From Microbispora sp. H13382 (GTDB taxonomy: Bacteria; Actinomycetota; Actinomycetes; Streptosporangiales; Streptosporangiaceae), in contig NZ_JABBXA010000016.1 of the NCBI RefSeq assembly GCF_014161445.1, forward strand, positions 124,001 to 188,000: DNA of 64,000 nucleotides, read 5' to 3'. The notes under the pieces are model-generated. The model saw only the letters and a program-made list of their open reading frames with translations, was not told the origin of the DNA and did no database searches. Shown in pieces: positions 36,616-45,135 of the stretch (positions are counted from its first letter, which is position 1; the number at the start of each line of letters is the position of its first letter). Position numbers and translations under genes: made by a program.

Positions 36616-36716
36616 ACCGCGCCCGAGCGCGGCCACGGCACGGTCACGGCATGGTCACCGCCCCGGGCCGCGTCCGCCGCAGGCATCGGAACGCCCTCTA
36701 CGGGTAGACAAAGCCG

Positions 36717-37679
36717 ATGAGGATGGCGTTGGTCGACCAGGTCACGCGGCGCGTCGACGCGGTCCGCGCGTGGGGCCGGATGCGGATCGAGCATGACCGG
36801 ATCCGCTTTTCCTGGCTCGACCACCTCATCCGGACGGTGCAGCGTTACCAGGTGCAGGCGGGGGACCGGCTGGCGGGCGCGATCACCTACTTCGCGTTCC
36901 TGTCGTTCTTCCCGGTGATCGCGCTGGCGTTCGCCCTGTTCGGATACGTCGTGACGATCCGCCCGGACGCGCTCGCCACGCTCACCGAGGCCATCAACAG
37001 CCAGCTTCCCGGGCTCGCGGACCAGCTCCACATCGACCAGCTCGCCGGGGCCCGGATCCGGGCCGGGGTCATCGGCCTGCTCGGCCTGCTGTACGCCGGG
37101 CTGGGCGCCATGGACGCCCTGCGCGGGGCCCTGCGCACCATCTGGATGACCTGCGAGCCGCCGCTCAACTACTTCCTGGGCAAGCTCCGCGACCTCGTCG
37201 CGCTCGTGCTCATGGGCCTCGCCATGCTGATCTCGGTGATCGTGAGCGGGTTCGCCACCGGGGCCACGAGCACGGTCGCCGGGTGGCTCGGCCTGGGCTC
37301 CTCGCCGCTGGCCGGCGCCGGGGTCTGGGTCGCCGGGATCGCCGGGAGCCTCGTCGCCGATCTGCTGCTCTTCCTGGTCATCCTCGGCTGGGTGGCCAAG
37401 CCGTCGCAGCCGTTCCTCGTCGTGCTCAAGGGCGCGCTGCTGGGCGCGGCCGGCTTCGGGGTGCTCAAGCAGCTCGCGGCGCTGATCCTGGCCGCCACCC
37501 TGCGCAACCCGGTGTACGGCACGTTCGCGGTCGTCGTGGGGCTGCTGCTGTGGATCAACCTGTCGGCCCGGGTCATCCTCTACGCCGCCGCGTGGACGGC
37601 GACGGCCACGCTCGGCCCGCCGCCCGAGCCCACCCCGCTCCCGTCACCGGCGACCACGCCCACGAGCGGCCCCGCCTGA
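36717..37679 (+). CDS. YihY/BrkB family inner membrane protein
   Basis: A 320-residue protein with six membrane helices and the family signature QAGDRLAGAITYFAFLSFFP near residue 43. Other recognisable parts are YAGLGAMDALRGALRTIW and NPVYGTFAVVVGLLLWINLS. The C-terminus is a Pro/Thr tail. Despite the old name ribonuclease BN, these are membrane proteins of unsettled function. It has its own promoter gap of about 100 bp after trpS. Confidence 0.88.
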   Translation: MRMALVDQVTRRVDAVRAWGRMRIEHDRIRFSWLDHLIRTVQRYQVQAGDRLAGAITYFAFLSFFPVIALAFALFGYVVTIRPDALATLTEAINSQLPGLADQLHIDQLAGARIRAGVIGLLGLLYAGLGAMDALRGALRTIWMTCEPPLNYFLGKLRDLVALVLMGLAMLISVIVSGFATGATSTVAGWLGLGSSPLAGAGVWVAGIAGSLVADLLLFLVILGWVAKPSQPFLVVLKGALLGAAGFGVLKQLAALILAATLRNPVYGTFAVVVGLLLWINLSARVILYAAAWTATATLGPPPEPTPLPSPATTPTSGPA

Positions 37680-37681
37680 CC

Positions 37682-37740
37682 CCGGTCCTCAGCGGGTCCT
37701 CAGCGGGTCCTCAGCGTGTCCTCGCCGCGCCTCAGTGCGT
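37682..37740. repeat. Short imperfect tandem repeat CAGCGGGTCCT
   Basis: GGTCCTCAGC recurs three times from 37682, followed by degenerate copies (GTGTCCTCGCC, GTGCGTCCTCACC) up to 37740. It fills the gap between the convergent ends of the YihY gene and tetR. Confidence 0.6.
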
Positions 37741-37742
37741 CC

Positions 37743-38348
37743 TCACCGCGGGCGCAACCCGTTGAGCGCGGTCTCCACGACGCTGTCGGCGTACTCGGGG
37801 GTGAGCGGGCCGCTGCGCTGGAGCCACCGGTTGAGCAGCGGTCCCCACAGCATCTCGATGGCGACGTCCAGGTCCAGGTCGCCGGACAGCTGCCCGGCCC
37901 GCTGCGCGCTGCGCAGCCGCTGCTTCTTCAGCTCCTTCATCGGCCGGTCGAGCCGTTCCGCGTAGATCGCGGCGAGCGCGGGGTCGTGCAGGATCTCCGT
38001 GTTGAGCGCGCGCATCGGCTCGTCGTAGCGCGGGTCGTTCAGCTCGGCCACGGTGGCGCGCAGGACCGTCTTCAGGTCGGCCTCCAGGTCGCCGGTGTCG
38101 GGCAGGGCCGCCGAGTCGTCCTCCCCCTCGGAGAGCATGAGGAACGCGTCGAAGAGCACCGCTCCCTTGGAGGGCCACCATCGGTAGATGGTCTGCTTGC
38201 CGACCCCGGCCCGGGCGGCGATCCCCTCGATGCTCAGCTTCGCGTAACCGACCTCGCCGACGAGTTCGAACGCCGCGGTGAGGATGGCCCGCCGCGAGGC
38301 CTCGCTGCGGCGTCTGGTGCCGGGGGCCGTGGCGTGCTGTGCCGTCAT
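37743..38348 (-). CDS. TetR family transcriptional regulator
   Basis: A 201-residue repressor. The N-terminal helix-turn-helix runs SRRAILTAAFELVGEVGYAK, SIEGIAARAGVGKQTIYRWW, the typical TetR layout, with a C-terminal ligand domain of the TetR_C_11/16 type (LKTVLRATVAELNDPRYDEP). I start at the ATG at 38348; an upstream start would extend into the operator. It is divergent from a short-chain dehydrogenase, with two matching AGACGA-N6-TCGTCT sites between them. Confidence 0.9.
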   Translation of the reverse strand: MTAQHATAPGTRRRSEASRRAILTAAFELVGEVGYAKLSIEGIAARAGVGKQTIYRWWPSKGAVLFDAFLMLSEGEDDSAALPDTGDLEADLKTVLRATVAELNDPRYDEPMRALNTEILHDPALAAIYAERLDRPMKELKKQRLRSAQRAGQLSGDLDLDVAIEMLWGPLLNRWLQRSGPLTPEYADSVVETALNGLRPR

Positions 38349-38370
38349 GGCCACGAACCTACCAGAAGCG

Positions 38371-38443
38371 AGACGAGACGATTCGTCTTGACAAATGCCG
38401 GCGGCGGCACGAGGATCAGCGAACAAGACGAGACGTATCGTCT
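38371..38443. promoter_or_regulatory. Two TetR operator candidates
   Basis: AGACGA-N6-TCGTCT occurs at 38371-38388 and again at 38426-38443, with nearly the same inner six bases (GACGAT and GACGTA). The sites are 55 bp apart centre to centre, one 22 bp upstream of tetR and one 28 bp upstream of the dehydrogenase gene. This fits repression of both divergent promoters by the adjacent TetR. Confidence 0.75.
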
Positions 38444-38471
38444 AGCTATCGCAAAATCGATTGGAGCCGCC

Positions 38472-39335
38472 ATGCGTACGCCGACGCCCACAGGCCAGGG
38501 ACGGGTCTGGTTCATCACCGGAGCGGGACGGGGTCTCGGCCGCGCCTTCGCCCGGGCCGCCTTGGAGACCGGGGACCGGGTGGTCGCCGCGACCAGGACC
38601 GTGGCGCCGCTGGCGGACCTGGCCGCCGGCCACGAGGACAGGCTGCTCGTGCTCCCTCTGGACGTCACCGACCGCGCCGCGGTCTTCGCGGCGGTCGCCC
38701 GGGCGACCGAGCGCTTCGGCCGGCTCGACGTCGTGGTGAACAACGCCGGCGTCCTGTCCATGGGGATGGTCGAGGAGTTCACCGAGGTCGAGGCCCGAGC
38801 GCAGATGGAGACGAACTTCTTCGGCGCGCTGTGGGTCAGTCAGGCCGTCCTGCCCTGTCTGCGCGCCCAGAGGTCCGGGCACATCGTGCAGATCTCCAGT
38901 ATCGGAGCGCTCGGCGGCTTCCCCACCACGGGGCTGTACAGCGCGAGCAAGTTCGCCCTGGAGGGCATGAGCGAGGCGCTGGCGATGGAGGCCGCGAGGT
39001 TCGGGGTCAAGCTCACCATCGTCGAGCCCGGCGGCTACTGGACCGGCCTGTACACCGGCATGACCACGGCCACGCCGCTGCCGGACTACGCCCCTCTGCG
39101 GGCCGAGCTGGACAAACAGTGGGCCGAGGGGTCGGTGGACAGCGATCCCCGGCTGGCCGCCGAGGCCGTGCTGAAGCTCGTCGGCAGCGACGACCCCCCG
39201 CTGCGGCTGCTGCTGGGCGGCACGGCCTACGACCTGGCCTTCGACGTCTCCCGGCAGCGCATGGAGACATGGGCCCGCTGGGAGGAGGTCAGCCGCGCGG
39301 CCGAGCACGCCATCCCCGCCCCTCCCGATCTCTAG
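38472..39335 (+). CDS. Short-chain dehydrogenase/reductase
   Basis: A 287-residue classical SDR. Coenzyme motif TGAGRGLGRAFARAA with RT following beta2 (probably NADP), NNAGV, catalytic Ser in QISSIGALGG, and YSASK (YxxxK). GGAGCC precedes the ATG. It is likely induced when the divergent TetR is relieved; the substrate is unknown. Its stop codon shares the palindrome CTAG with the stop of the convergent carboxypeptidase gene. Confidence 0.9.
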   Translation: MRTPTPTGQGRVWFITGAGRGLGRAFARAALETGDRVVAATRTVAPLADLAAGHEDRLLVLPLDVTDRAAVFAAVARATERFGRLDVVVNNAGVLSMGMVEEFTEVEARAQMETNFFGALWVSQAVLPCLRAQRSGHIVQISSIGALGGFPTTGLYSASKFALEGMSEALAMEAARFGVKLTIVEPGGYWTGLYTGMTTATPLPDYAPLRAELDKQWAEGSVDSDPRLAAEAVLKLVGSDDPPLRLLLGGTAYDLAFDVSRQRMETWARWEEVSRAAEHAIPAPPDL

Positions 39336-40603
39336 TCGGGCGCGTCGCCGGGCGTCCTGCGGCGCCGGCGCAGGCCGTACGCACCGGCGGCGAGGACCAC
39401 GAGGGCGCCGCCGCCGATCAGCAGGGGAGTGGTCACGCCCGAGCTCTTCGCGGCGGGGTCCTCGCCACGTGCCCTGGCCGCCCCCGCCGTGTCCGCGCCC
39501 GGCGTCGGAGAGCCGGGCCGTACGGCCAGGGGGGAGGACGAGGGCTTGGCGTCGGGCACGGGCGCGACCAGCTGGCCCACGGGCGTCACCTTGCCTCTCG
39601 CGGCGAAGCCCCAGTCGAGCAGCTTGGAGACCTCCTCCCAGAAGCCGCCGGGGTGATGCATGATCGCGACGATGACGGTGTGGCCGTCGCGCCTGGCCGC
39701 GCCCACGAAGCTGCCCAGGGCCTTGGACGTCCAGCCGTTCTTGACGCCGAGCATGCCCTTGTAGCGGCCCAGGAGCCTGTTGTGGTTGGCCATCTCGTAG
39801 TAGGCGGGCCGGGGAGACTCGCTGGCCTCGGCGTCGTCGCGGCGCTTCTTCCTGTCCTTCTTGAGGTAGTCCTTGGGCGCGGGGAACTTGGCGACCTTCG
39901 TGCTGACGTACTCGCGGAAGTCCGGCATCGCCAGCCCGGCCCGCGCGATCAGCGCGAGGTCGTAGGCCGAACTGCGCTGGCCCGGCTGGTCCAGGCCGTT
40001 CGGCGTCTTGGCCACCGTGTCGTACGCCTGGAGCCTGCGGGCCTCCTTGTTCATGTCGGCGAGCGTCTTCTTCAGGCCGCCGTTGGCCTCGGCCAGCGCG
40101 ACCGCCGCGTCGTTGCCGGAGACCATGAGCAGCGCCCGCATGAGGTCGTCGACCTTGTAGATCGGCTCGGGAACGATGCCGACGGCGCTGCCCTCCACGT
40201 TGCAGGCCTCCTCGCTCGGCTTGACCTTGCGGTTCTTGTCGAGCCTGGGGATCAGCGTGACGGCCGTCAGCGTCTTGAGCGTGCTCGCCGGCAGGTAGTG
40301 CCCGTGCGGGTCCTTGGCCGCGAGCACCTGGCCGGTCTCGGCGTCGGCGACGACGTACGACGAGGCCTCGGTCTTGGGCGGCGCCTTGACTCCCGCGGGG
40401 GCGATGATCCCGTGGCCGGCGAGCAGGTCCCCGCCGACGGTGCCGTTTCCCGTGCCGTTCTCCGCCACGGCCGTGCCGATCTCCCGCGGCGCCAGGTCCG
40501 GTACGGCCGGCGCGCCCGCGGCGGGAGGGGCGCCGAGCAGCGCCGTCGTCAGCACACCCGCCGTCGTGACGGTGGCGGCGAGGACACGATGATTCGTCCG
40601 CAT
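39332..40603 (-). CDS. D-alanyl-D-alanine carboxypeptidase (penicillin-binding, membrane-anchored)
   Basis: A 423-residue exported serine peptidase trimming peptidoglycan pentapeptides. It has a signal peptide (RVLAATVTTAGVLTTALLGA) and active-site motifs SxxK in LPASTLKTLTAV, SxN in MVSGNDAAVAL and KNG (in place of KTG) in GVKNGWTSKALGS. A Pro/Ser-rich linker and a C-terminal anchor helix with basic tail (LLIGGGALVVLAAGAYGLRR) follow. It is divergent from the SCO4848-like membrane protein, the same pairing as in Streptomyces from memory. Confidence 0.92.
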   Translation of the reverse strand: MRTNHRVLAATVTTAGVLTTALLGAPPAAGAPAVPDLAPREIGTAVAENGTGNGTVGGDLLAGHGIIAPAGVKAPPKTEASSYVVADAETGQVLAAKDPHGHYLPASTLKTLTAVTLIPRLDKNRKVKPSEEACNVEGSAVGIVPEPIYKVDDLMRALLMVSGNDAAVALAEANGGLKKTLADMNKEARRLQAYDTVAKTPNGLDQPGQRSSAYDLALIARAGLAMPDFREYVSTKVAKFPAPKDYLKKDRKKRRDDAEASESPRPAYYEMANHNRLLGRYKGMLGVKNGWTSKALGSFVGAARRDGHTVIVAIMHHPGGFWEEVSKLLDWGFAARGKVTPVGQLVAPVPDAKPSSSPLAVRPGSPTPGADTAGAARARGEDPAAKSSGVTTPLLIGGGALVVLAAGAYGLRRRRRTPGDAPD

Positions 40604-40697
40604 AGGTGGCTCAGCCTAGCCTCGACTGCCTTCGCATGAAGCGACATATGCCCCATATGCCACAGGGCCACGCGGGGGGTCGCCGATACTGTGAGCC

Positions 40698-40898
40698 ATG
40701 ACGAGACGTGTATCTGTCTTTCTCGTGGCACTCGCCGCCTTCATGATCTTCGAATGGATCAATCTCGCCTTCAACCTCGCCGACGGGCATGAGACGTCCT
40801 TCTACGTCGTCCACGGCGTGCTCGTCGCGGTGAACATCCTCCTGGCACTGGCGCTCGGTGCCGTCGGCGTGCGGGGATGGATGAGGGGTAGGGCCTGA
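40698..40898 (+). CDS. SCO4848-like small membrane protein
   Basis: A 66-residue protein with two membrane helices (VSVFLVALAAFMIFEWINLA; VVHGVLVAVNILLALALGAV) and a basic end (GWMRGRA). Size, FEWINL segment and position beside the D-Ala-D-Ala carboxypeptidase match the Streptomyces SCO4848 family. The function is unknown, with a possible cell-envelope role by context. The promoter gap holds two CATATG repeats near 40645-40660. Confidence 0.75.
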   Translation: MTRRVSVFLVALAAFMIFEWINLAFNLADGHETSFYVVHGVLVAVNILLALALGAVGVRGWMRGRA

Positions 40899-40964
40899 TC
40901 TGGAAACGACCTTGTCCGATGTGACCTGAGTGTCCACAGGGACCGAACGTGATGGAGGCAAGCT

Positions 40965-42137
40965 TTGGCGATCGACTTCAATCCCTCGCGTGGCGCGACG
41001 CTCGGCGTGGAGTGGGAGCTTCAGCTCGTCGACAGGCACACGCGTCATCTGCGCCAGGACGCCAAAGAGGTGCTCGCCGCGGTGCCCGACCTCAGTGAGG
41101 GGCAGCGGCCCAAGGCCATGCACGAGCTCATGCAGTCGCAGATCGAGATCGTCACGGACGTCTGCCACACCGTGGCGGAGGCGGTGCAGGACCTGAAGAA
41201 GAGCCTCGGGCGGCTGGCCGAGGCCGTCGAGCCGCGCGGCACCGGGCTCGCCTGCACGGGGACCCACGCGATCAGCGACTGGCGCGACGCGGTCTACGCG
41301 CCCAACCAGCGCTACGTGGAGCTGGTCGAGGAGATGCAGTGGCTCGCCTGGCGGATCCAGACGTTCGGCGTGCACGTCCACGTGGGGGTCAAGGAGCGGG
41401 ACAAGGTCATTCCGATCGTCAACGCCCTCGCGGCGTACCTGCCGCACTTCCTCGCGCTCACCTCCTCCAGCCCCTACTGGGGCGGGCAGGACACCGGGCT
41501 GGCGTCGAGCCGGGCCATCGTCTTCGGCTCGCTGCCCACGGCCGGGCCGCCGCACCTGCTCGCGGACTGGGCCGAGTTCGAGGAGTACATGGACACGCTG
41601 CTGCGGGCGGGCACGATCCGCAGCATCAAGGAGGTGTGGTGGGACATCCGGCCGCATCCCGACTTCGGCACCATCGAGATCAGGATGTTCGACGGGATCC
41701 CGACGCCGCGCGAGGTCGGCATGGTGACCGCGCTGTCCCAGTGCCTCGTGCAGCAGTTCGACCAGCAGCTCGACCGGGGGTACAAGCTGCCGCATCCGGC
41801 GGCGTGGGTGGTGCGCGACAACAAGTGGCGCGCCACGCGGTACGGCCTCGACGCGGACGTCATCACCGACGACCACGGCTCCACGGCGCCGGTGCGCGAC
41901 GTATTGTATGAACTTCAGCGCGAACTCGAACCGGTCGCCGAGCGGCTCGGCTGCGTCGACGAACTGGCGGTCGTGACCGAGGTGCTGGAGCAGGGCAGCT
42001 CATCCGAGCGCCAGCGGGCGATCCTCGCCGACGGAGGGACCCTCCAGGACGTGGTCGACGCCACGCTCATCGAGCTCGCGGAGGACAGGTTCGTGACCTC
42101 GAACCCCAACCGCGAGATCGGACAATCGGGCAGCTGA
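40965..42137 (+). CDS. GCS2-type carboxylate-amine ligase (glutamate-cysteine ligase family, YbdK-like)
   Basis: A 390-residue ATP-dependent ligase of the GCS2 family. Segments include GVEWELQLVDRHTRHL (substrate/metal Glu), MHELMQSQIEIVTDVC, GTHAISDWRD, FGVHVHVGVKERDKVI and IKEVWWDIRPHPDFGTIEIR. Members make gamma-glutamyl-cysteine (EgtA in ergothioneine synthesis) or have weak, poorly defined activity. No ergothioneine genes are nearby, so the product is uncertain. It starts with TTG at 40965, with GGAGG at good spacing. A strong terminator follows at 42257. Confidence 0.85.
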   Translation: MAIDFNPSRGATLGVEWELQLVDRHTRHLRQDAKEVLAAVPDLSEGQRPKAMHELMQSQIEIVTDVCHTVAEAVQDLKKSLGRLAEAVEPRGTGLACTGTHAISDWRDAVYAPNQRYVELVEEMQWLAWRIQTFGVHVHVGVKERDKVIPIVNALAAYLPHFLALTSSSPYWGGQDTGLASSRAIVFGSLPTAGPPHLLADWAEFEEYMDTLLRAGTIRSIKEVWWDIRPHPDFGTIEIRMFDGIPTPREVGMVTALSQCLVQQFDQQLDRGYKLPHPAAWVVRDNKWRATRYGLDADVITDDHGSTAPVRDVLYELQRELEPVAERLGCVDELAVVTEVLEQGSSSERQRAILADGGTLQDVVDATLIELAEDRFVTSNPNREIGQSGS

Positions 42138-42256
42138 CTGGGTAGGGCCTGATATGTCCGGCAACAGTGCCCCAGTTCTGGCAACGTGCGGAGGCCGGCG
42201 TAAATACTGGGCAATTCGCCGTATCGGAGGGTCGCGGCGTGAAAGGATTGTGATTG

Positions 42257-42306
42257 AAGGGTCGGTGGAGGCGAGGCGCCCGCTCGACCCTTTTGGGCTT
42301 TTTTGT
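42257..42306 (+). terminator. Rho-independent terminator with T tract
   Basis: AAGGGTCG (42257-42264) pairs with CGACCCTT (42285-42292), with an inner GGCG/CGCC hairpin, followed by the T-rich TTTTGGGCTTTTTT. A real T tract is uncommon in this window. It lies 120 bp after the GCS2-type ligase and before the M20 gene. The rest of the 237-bp gap holds no evident gene. Confidence 0.8.
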
Positions 42307-42374
42307 GACTTTTAATGATCATATGGTGATCCGGCGACCCGTGGCGGGACGGCTCGCCGGAGAAGGGAAGTTCC

Positions 42375-43616
42375 GTGGCCACCTCATCGAAGCTCGCAAC
42401 GCCGGACGCGGCCGTGCCGGGAAGCAACGACCTGGCCGGGCAACTGGCGGAATTCCTTCGCGGGCACAACGATGAGCTGATCGAGTTCCGGCGCGACGTA
42501 CACGCGCACCCGGAGATCGCCTTCAGCGAGCATCGCACGACAGAGAAGATCGCTGAGCGGCTGACGGACGCCGGGCTCACCCCGCACCCGCTGTCGCGCG
42601 GCACCGGCCTGTGGGTGGACCTCGGCAGGGACGAGGGCCCCACGGTCGCCCTGCGCGCGGACATCGACGCGCTGCCCATGGAGGACGAGAAGGACGTCCC
42701 CTACCGGTCCACGAACTCGAACGCGTGCCACGCCTGCGGTCACGACGTGCACACGGCGATCGTCCTCGGCGCGGGGCTGTTCCTGGCGTCGCAGGCCGAC
42801 GCGGGAGCCCTCCCCGGCCGGGTGCGGCTGATCTTCCAGCCGGCCGAGGAGGTCGCGGGCGGCGCGCTGGAGGTCATGCGCGACGGCGGCCTGAACGAGG
42901 TCGACCGCATCTTCGCGGTGCACTGCGACCCGCGTCTCGACGTCGGTCACGTCGGCCTGCGGACCGGCCCGATCACCGGGTCCTGCGACAGCCTGCGCAT
43001 CCGCGTCGCCGGTCCGGGCGGGCACACCGCCCGGCCGCACCTGACCGTGGACCTCGTCTACGCGCTCAGCAAGATCGTCACCGAGCTGCCGGCCGCGCTG
43101 TCACGCCGCGTGGACCCCCGCTCCAGCCTCAGCCTCGTGTGGGGTCAGATCTCCGCGGGCTCGGTGGCCAACGCGATCCCGGACGTCGGGGTCGCCCAGG
43201 GCACAGTCAGGTCGCTCGACGAGGAGGCCTGGCACCAGGCTCCCGACCTGGTCAAGGCCCTGCTCGACTCGGTCGCCGGCGCGTACGGCGTGGAGGCCGA
43301 GATCGACTACCGGCGCGGCACTCCGCCCACGGTGAACGAGGCCACCAGCATCCAGATGCTGCACGACGCGGTGACCCAGATCGTCGGCGACGGGGCGGCC
43401 GTGCCCACGCCGCAGAGCCTCGGCGGCGAGGACTTCTCCTGGTACCTCGAGTCGGTGCCCGGCGCGCTCGCCCGGCTGGGCACCCGCCCGGTGGGGGCCG
43501 TCGACGAGGTCGACATCCACCGGCCGCAGTTCGACGTCGACGAGCGGGCGATCGGGATCGGCGTGAAGGTACTCGCCGCCACGGCGCTGACCGCGCTGTG
43601 GGGCGGCGCCCGCTGA
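42375..43616 (+). CDS. M20 family amidohydrolase (N-acyl amino acid/hippurate hydrolase-like)
   Basis: A 413-residue metallo-amidohydrolase. Markers are the opening FRRDVHAHPEIAFSE, the metal-binding ACGHDVHTA and IFQPAEEVAGGA, HTARPHLTVD in the dimerisation domain, and LGGEDFSWYLESVPGALARL. Relatives remove acyl groups from amino acids or act on IAA conjugates; the substrate is unknown. The GTG start at 42375 has AAGGGAAG upstream. Confidence 0.88.
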   Translation: MATSSKLATPDAAVPGSNDLAGQLAEFLRGHNDELIEFRRDVHAHPEIAFSEHRTTEKIAERLTDAGLTPHPLSRGTGLWVDLGRDEGPTVALRADIDALPMEDEKDVPYRSTNSNACHACGHDVHTAIVLGAGLFLASQADAGALPGRVRLIFQPAEEVAGGALEVMRDGGLNEVDRIFAVHCDPRLDVGHVGLRTGPITGSCDSLRIRVAGPGGHTARPHLTVDLVYALSKIVTELPAALSRRVDPRSSLSLVWGQISAGSVANAIPDVGVAQGTVRSLDEEAWHQAPDLVKALLDSVAGAYGVEAEIDYRRGTPPTVNEATSIQMLHDAVTQIVGDGAAVPTPQSLGGEDFSWYLESVPGALARLGTRPVGAVDEVDIHRPQFDVDERAIGIGVKVLAATALTALWGGAR

Positions 43617-43653
43617 CCCGCGCCCGCCGAACCGGCCGAGTAGTACAGCGCCC

Positions 43654-45036
43654 GTGCCCGACGCATCCCCCCTGCGCCCGGAAGATCCCCGGCATCTCGG
43701 GGACTACCGTCTCACCGGCCGCCTTGGAGTAGGCGGCCAGGGAGTGGTCTTCCTCGGCGCGGCCGGCGCGTCGGGCGGGCCGGTGGCCGTGAAGCTCCTG
43801 CACGCGCGGCTCGACGACGTATCCGCCCGGCGCGGGTTCGCCCGGGAGATCGAGGCGGTGCGCCGGGTGGCGCCCTTCTGCACCGCGCAGGTCCTCGACG
43901 CCGACCTGGACGGCGACCGGCCGTACATCGTGAGCGAGTACGTCGACGGCCCCTCCCTGCGCGAGCACGTGCGGGCGGCGGGCCCGCGGACGGGCGGCGA
44001 CCTCGACCGGGTCGCCGTGGGGACGGCCACCGCGCTGGCCGCGATCCACCGGGCGGGGGTCGTCCACCGCGACTTCAAGCCGGGCAACGTGCTCCTCGGC
44101 TCCGACGGGCTGCGGGTCGTCGACTTCGGCATCTCCCGCCTTGCCGACGCCACCGCGACGACGGGAGACCCGGTCGGCACCCCGGCCTACATCGCCCCCG
44201 AGCAGCTCCAAGGGCGGCCCGCGGGACCGGCGGCGGACCTGTTCTGCTGGGCGCTCACGCTCGTCTACGCGGCGAGCGGCAGGCAGGCCTACACCGGTGA
44301 CACGCACGCGGCCGTGATGGCCCGCATCCTGTACGGCACGCCGGACCTCGGGCCGCTCACCGGCCTGCTGAAAGACCTCGTCGTGGCGTGCCTGGCCGCG
44401 GAACCGGCCGACCGGCCGGACGCGGGACAGGTGCTGAGCGCCCTGCTCGGCCGAGTCCCGGCGCGACCGGGTCCGGCCGCGCCGAATCCTCCCGTGTCCA
44501 CTGCCACCGAGTCCACTGCCACCGAGCCGGTTCCGGCCGGACCCGAGCGGACGGAGCCCGAGCGGACGGAGCCTGAGCGGACGGAGCCCGACGGGGTGGC
44601 GAACGACCGGACCGGCGGACGGCGTCCCGGGCGAGCGCGCGTGGTCGCACTGGCCGCCTCGATCTCCGCGGTCGCCGTCCTCGCCGCGCTGGGCGTCGTG
44701 TGGGCGCTGACGGACCGCGGGCCCGGACGCCTCGACGGGACCTGGACAGGCGTCGCCACCCACCCCTCGGCCGGCCGGGTCTTCCCGGTCGAGATCCGTC
44801 TCGCCGAGCCGGCGCGGATGCGGTGGGGCGCCGACCTGCACTGCTCCGGCCGTCTCACCCCCGCGGGCGGGTCGGACGCGGTGCTCGTGCTGACCCTCGA
44901 CCGGGTGAGAGGCGACGCCTGTCATCCGGGAAACGTCACGATCACGTGGCGGGGCGAGAGCGCCGCCGGCTTCGAGGTGACGCGCGAAGGGGAACAGGCC
45001 GCCCGCTATTCGGGATCCCTTACCCGCACAAACTAA
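43654..45036 (+). CDS. Receptor Ser/Thr kinase with small extracellular domain
   Basis: A 460-residue kinase: catalytic domain residues about 15-265 (GVGGQGVVFLG, AVKLLHARL, HRDFKPGNVLLG, VDFGIS, GTPAYIAPEQ), a linker with three ERTEP repeats, a membrane helix (VVALAASISAVAVLAALGVV, about residue 330) and an extracellular domain of about 110 residues with two cysteines (LHCSGRL; GDACHPG). Its kinase domain is closely similar to that of the receptor kinase from 27884, but the sensor part is unrelated: a beta-rich domain beginning DGTWTGVATHPSAGRVF. The signal sensed is unknown. Confidence 0.88.
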   Translation: MPDASPLRPEDPRHLGDYRLTGRLGVGGQGVVFLGAAGASGGPVAVKLLHARLDDVSARRGFAREIEAVRRVAPFCTAQVLDADLDGDRPYIVSEYVDGPSLREHVRAAGPRTGGDLDRVAVGTATALAAIHRAGVVHRDFKPGNVLLGSDGLRVVDFGISRLADATATTGDPVGTPAYIAPEQLQGRPAGPAADLFCWALTLVYAASGRQAYTGDTHAAVMARILYGTPDLGPLTGLLKDLVVACLAAEPADRPDAGQVLSALLGRVPARPGPAAPNPPVSTATESTATEPVPAGPERTEPERTEPERTEPDGVANDRTGGRRPGRARVVALAASISAVAVLAALGVVWALTDRGPGRLDGTWTGVATHPSAGRVFPVEIRLAEPARMRWGADLHCSGRLTPAGGSDAVLVLTLDRVRGDACHPGNVTITWRGESAAGFEVTREGEQAARYSGSLTRTN

Positions 45037-45114
45037 CTCAATTGGGATGAACCTGTCATGAGATGCGGCGCGTTCCCCGCCCTCGTCGAGGGGTATCGCG
45101 GACAGTGGGACCAC

Positions 45115-45130
45115 CCTCCTGGTTAGGAGG
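45115..45130 (+). promoter_or_regulatory. Hairpin enclosing the ribosome binding site of the first BMP gene
   Basis: CCTCCT (45115-45120) and AGGAGG (45125-45130) form a perfect 6-bp stem around the loop GGTT. AGGAGG is the Shine-Dalgarno sequence of the TTG start at 45136. Folding would hide it, so translation may be regulated or deliberately low. Confidence 0.5.
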
Positions 45131-45135
45131 TCCGA

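Noticed and set aside
42138-42374. Riboswitch before the M20 gene
   Set aside because: The structured part is fully explained as a terminator with a T tract; I could not match any known aptamer core.
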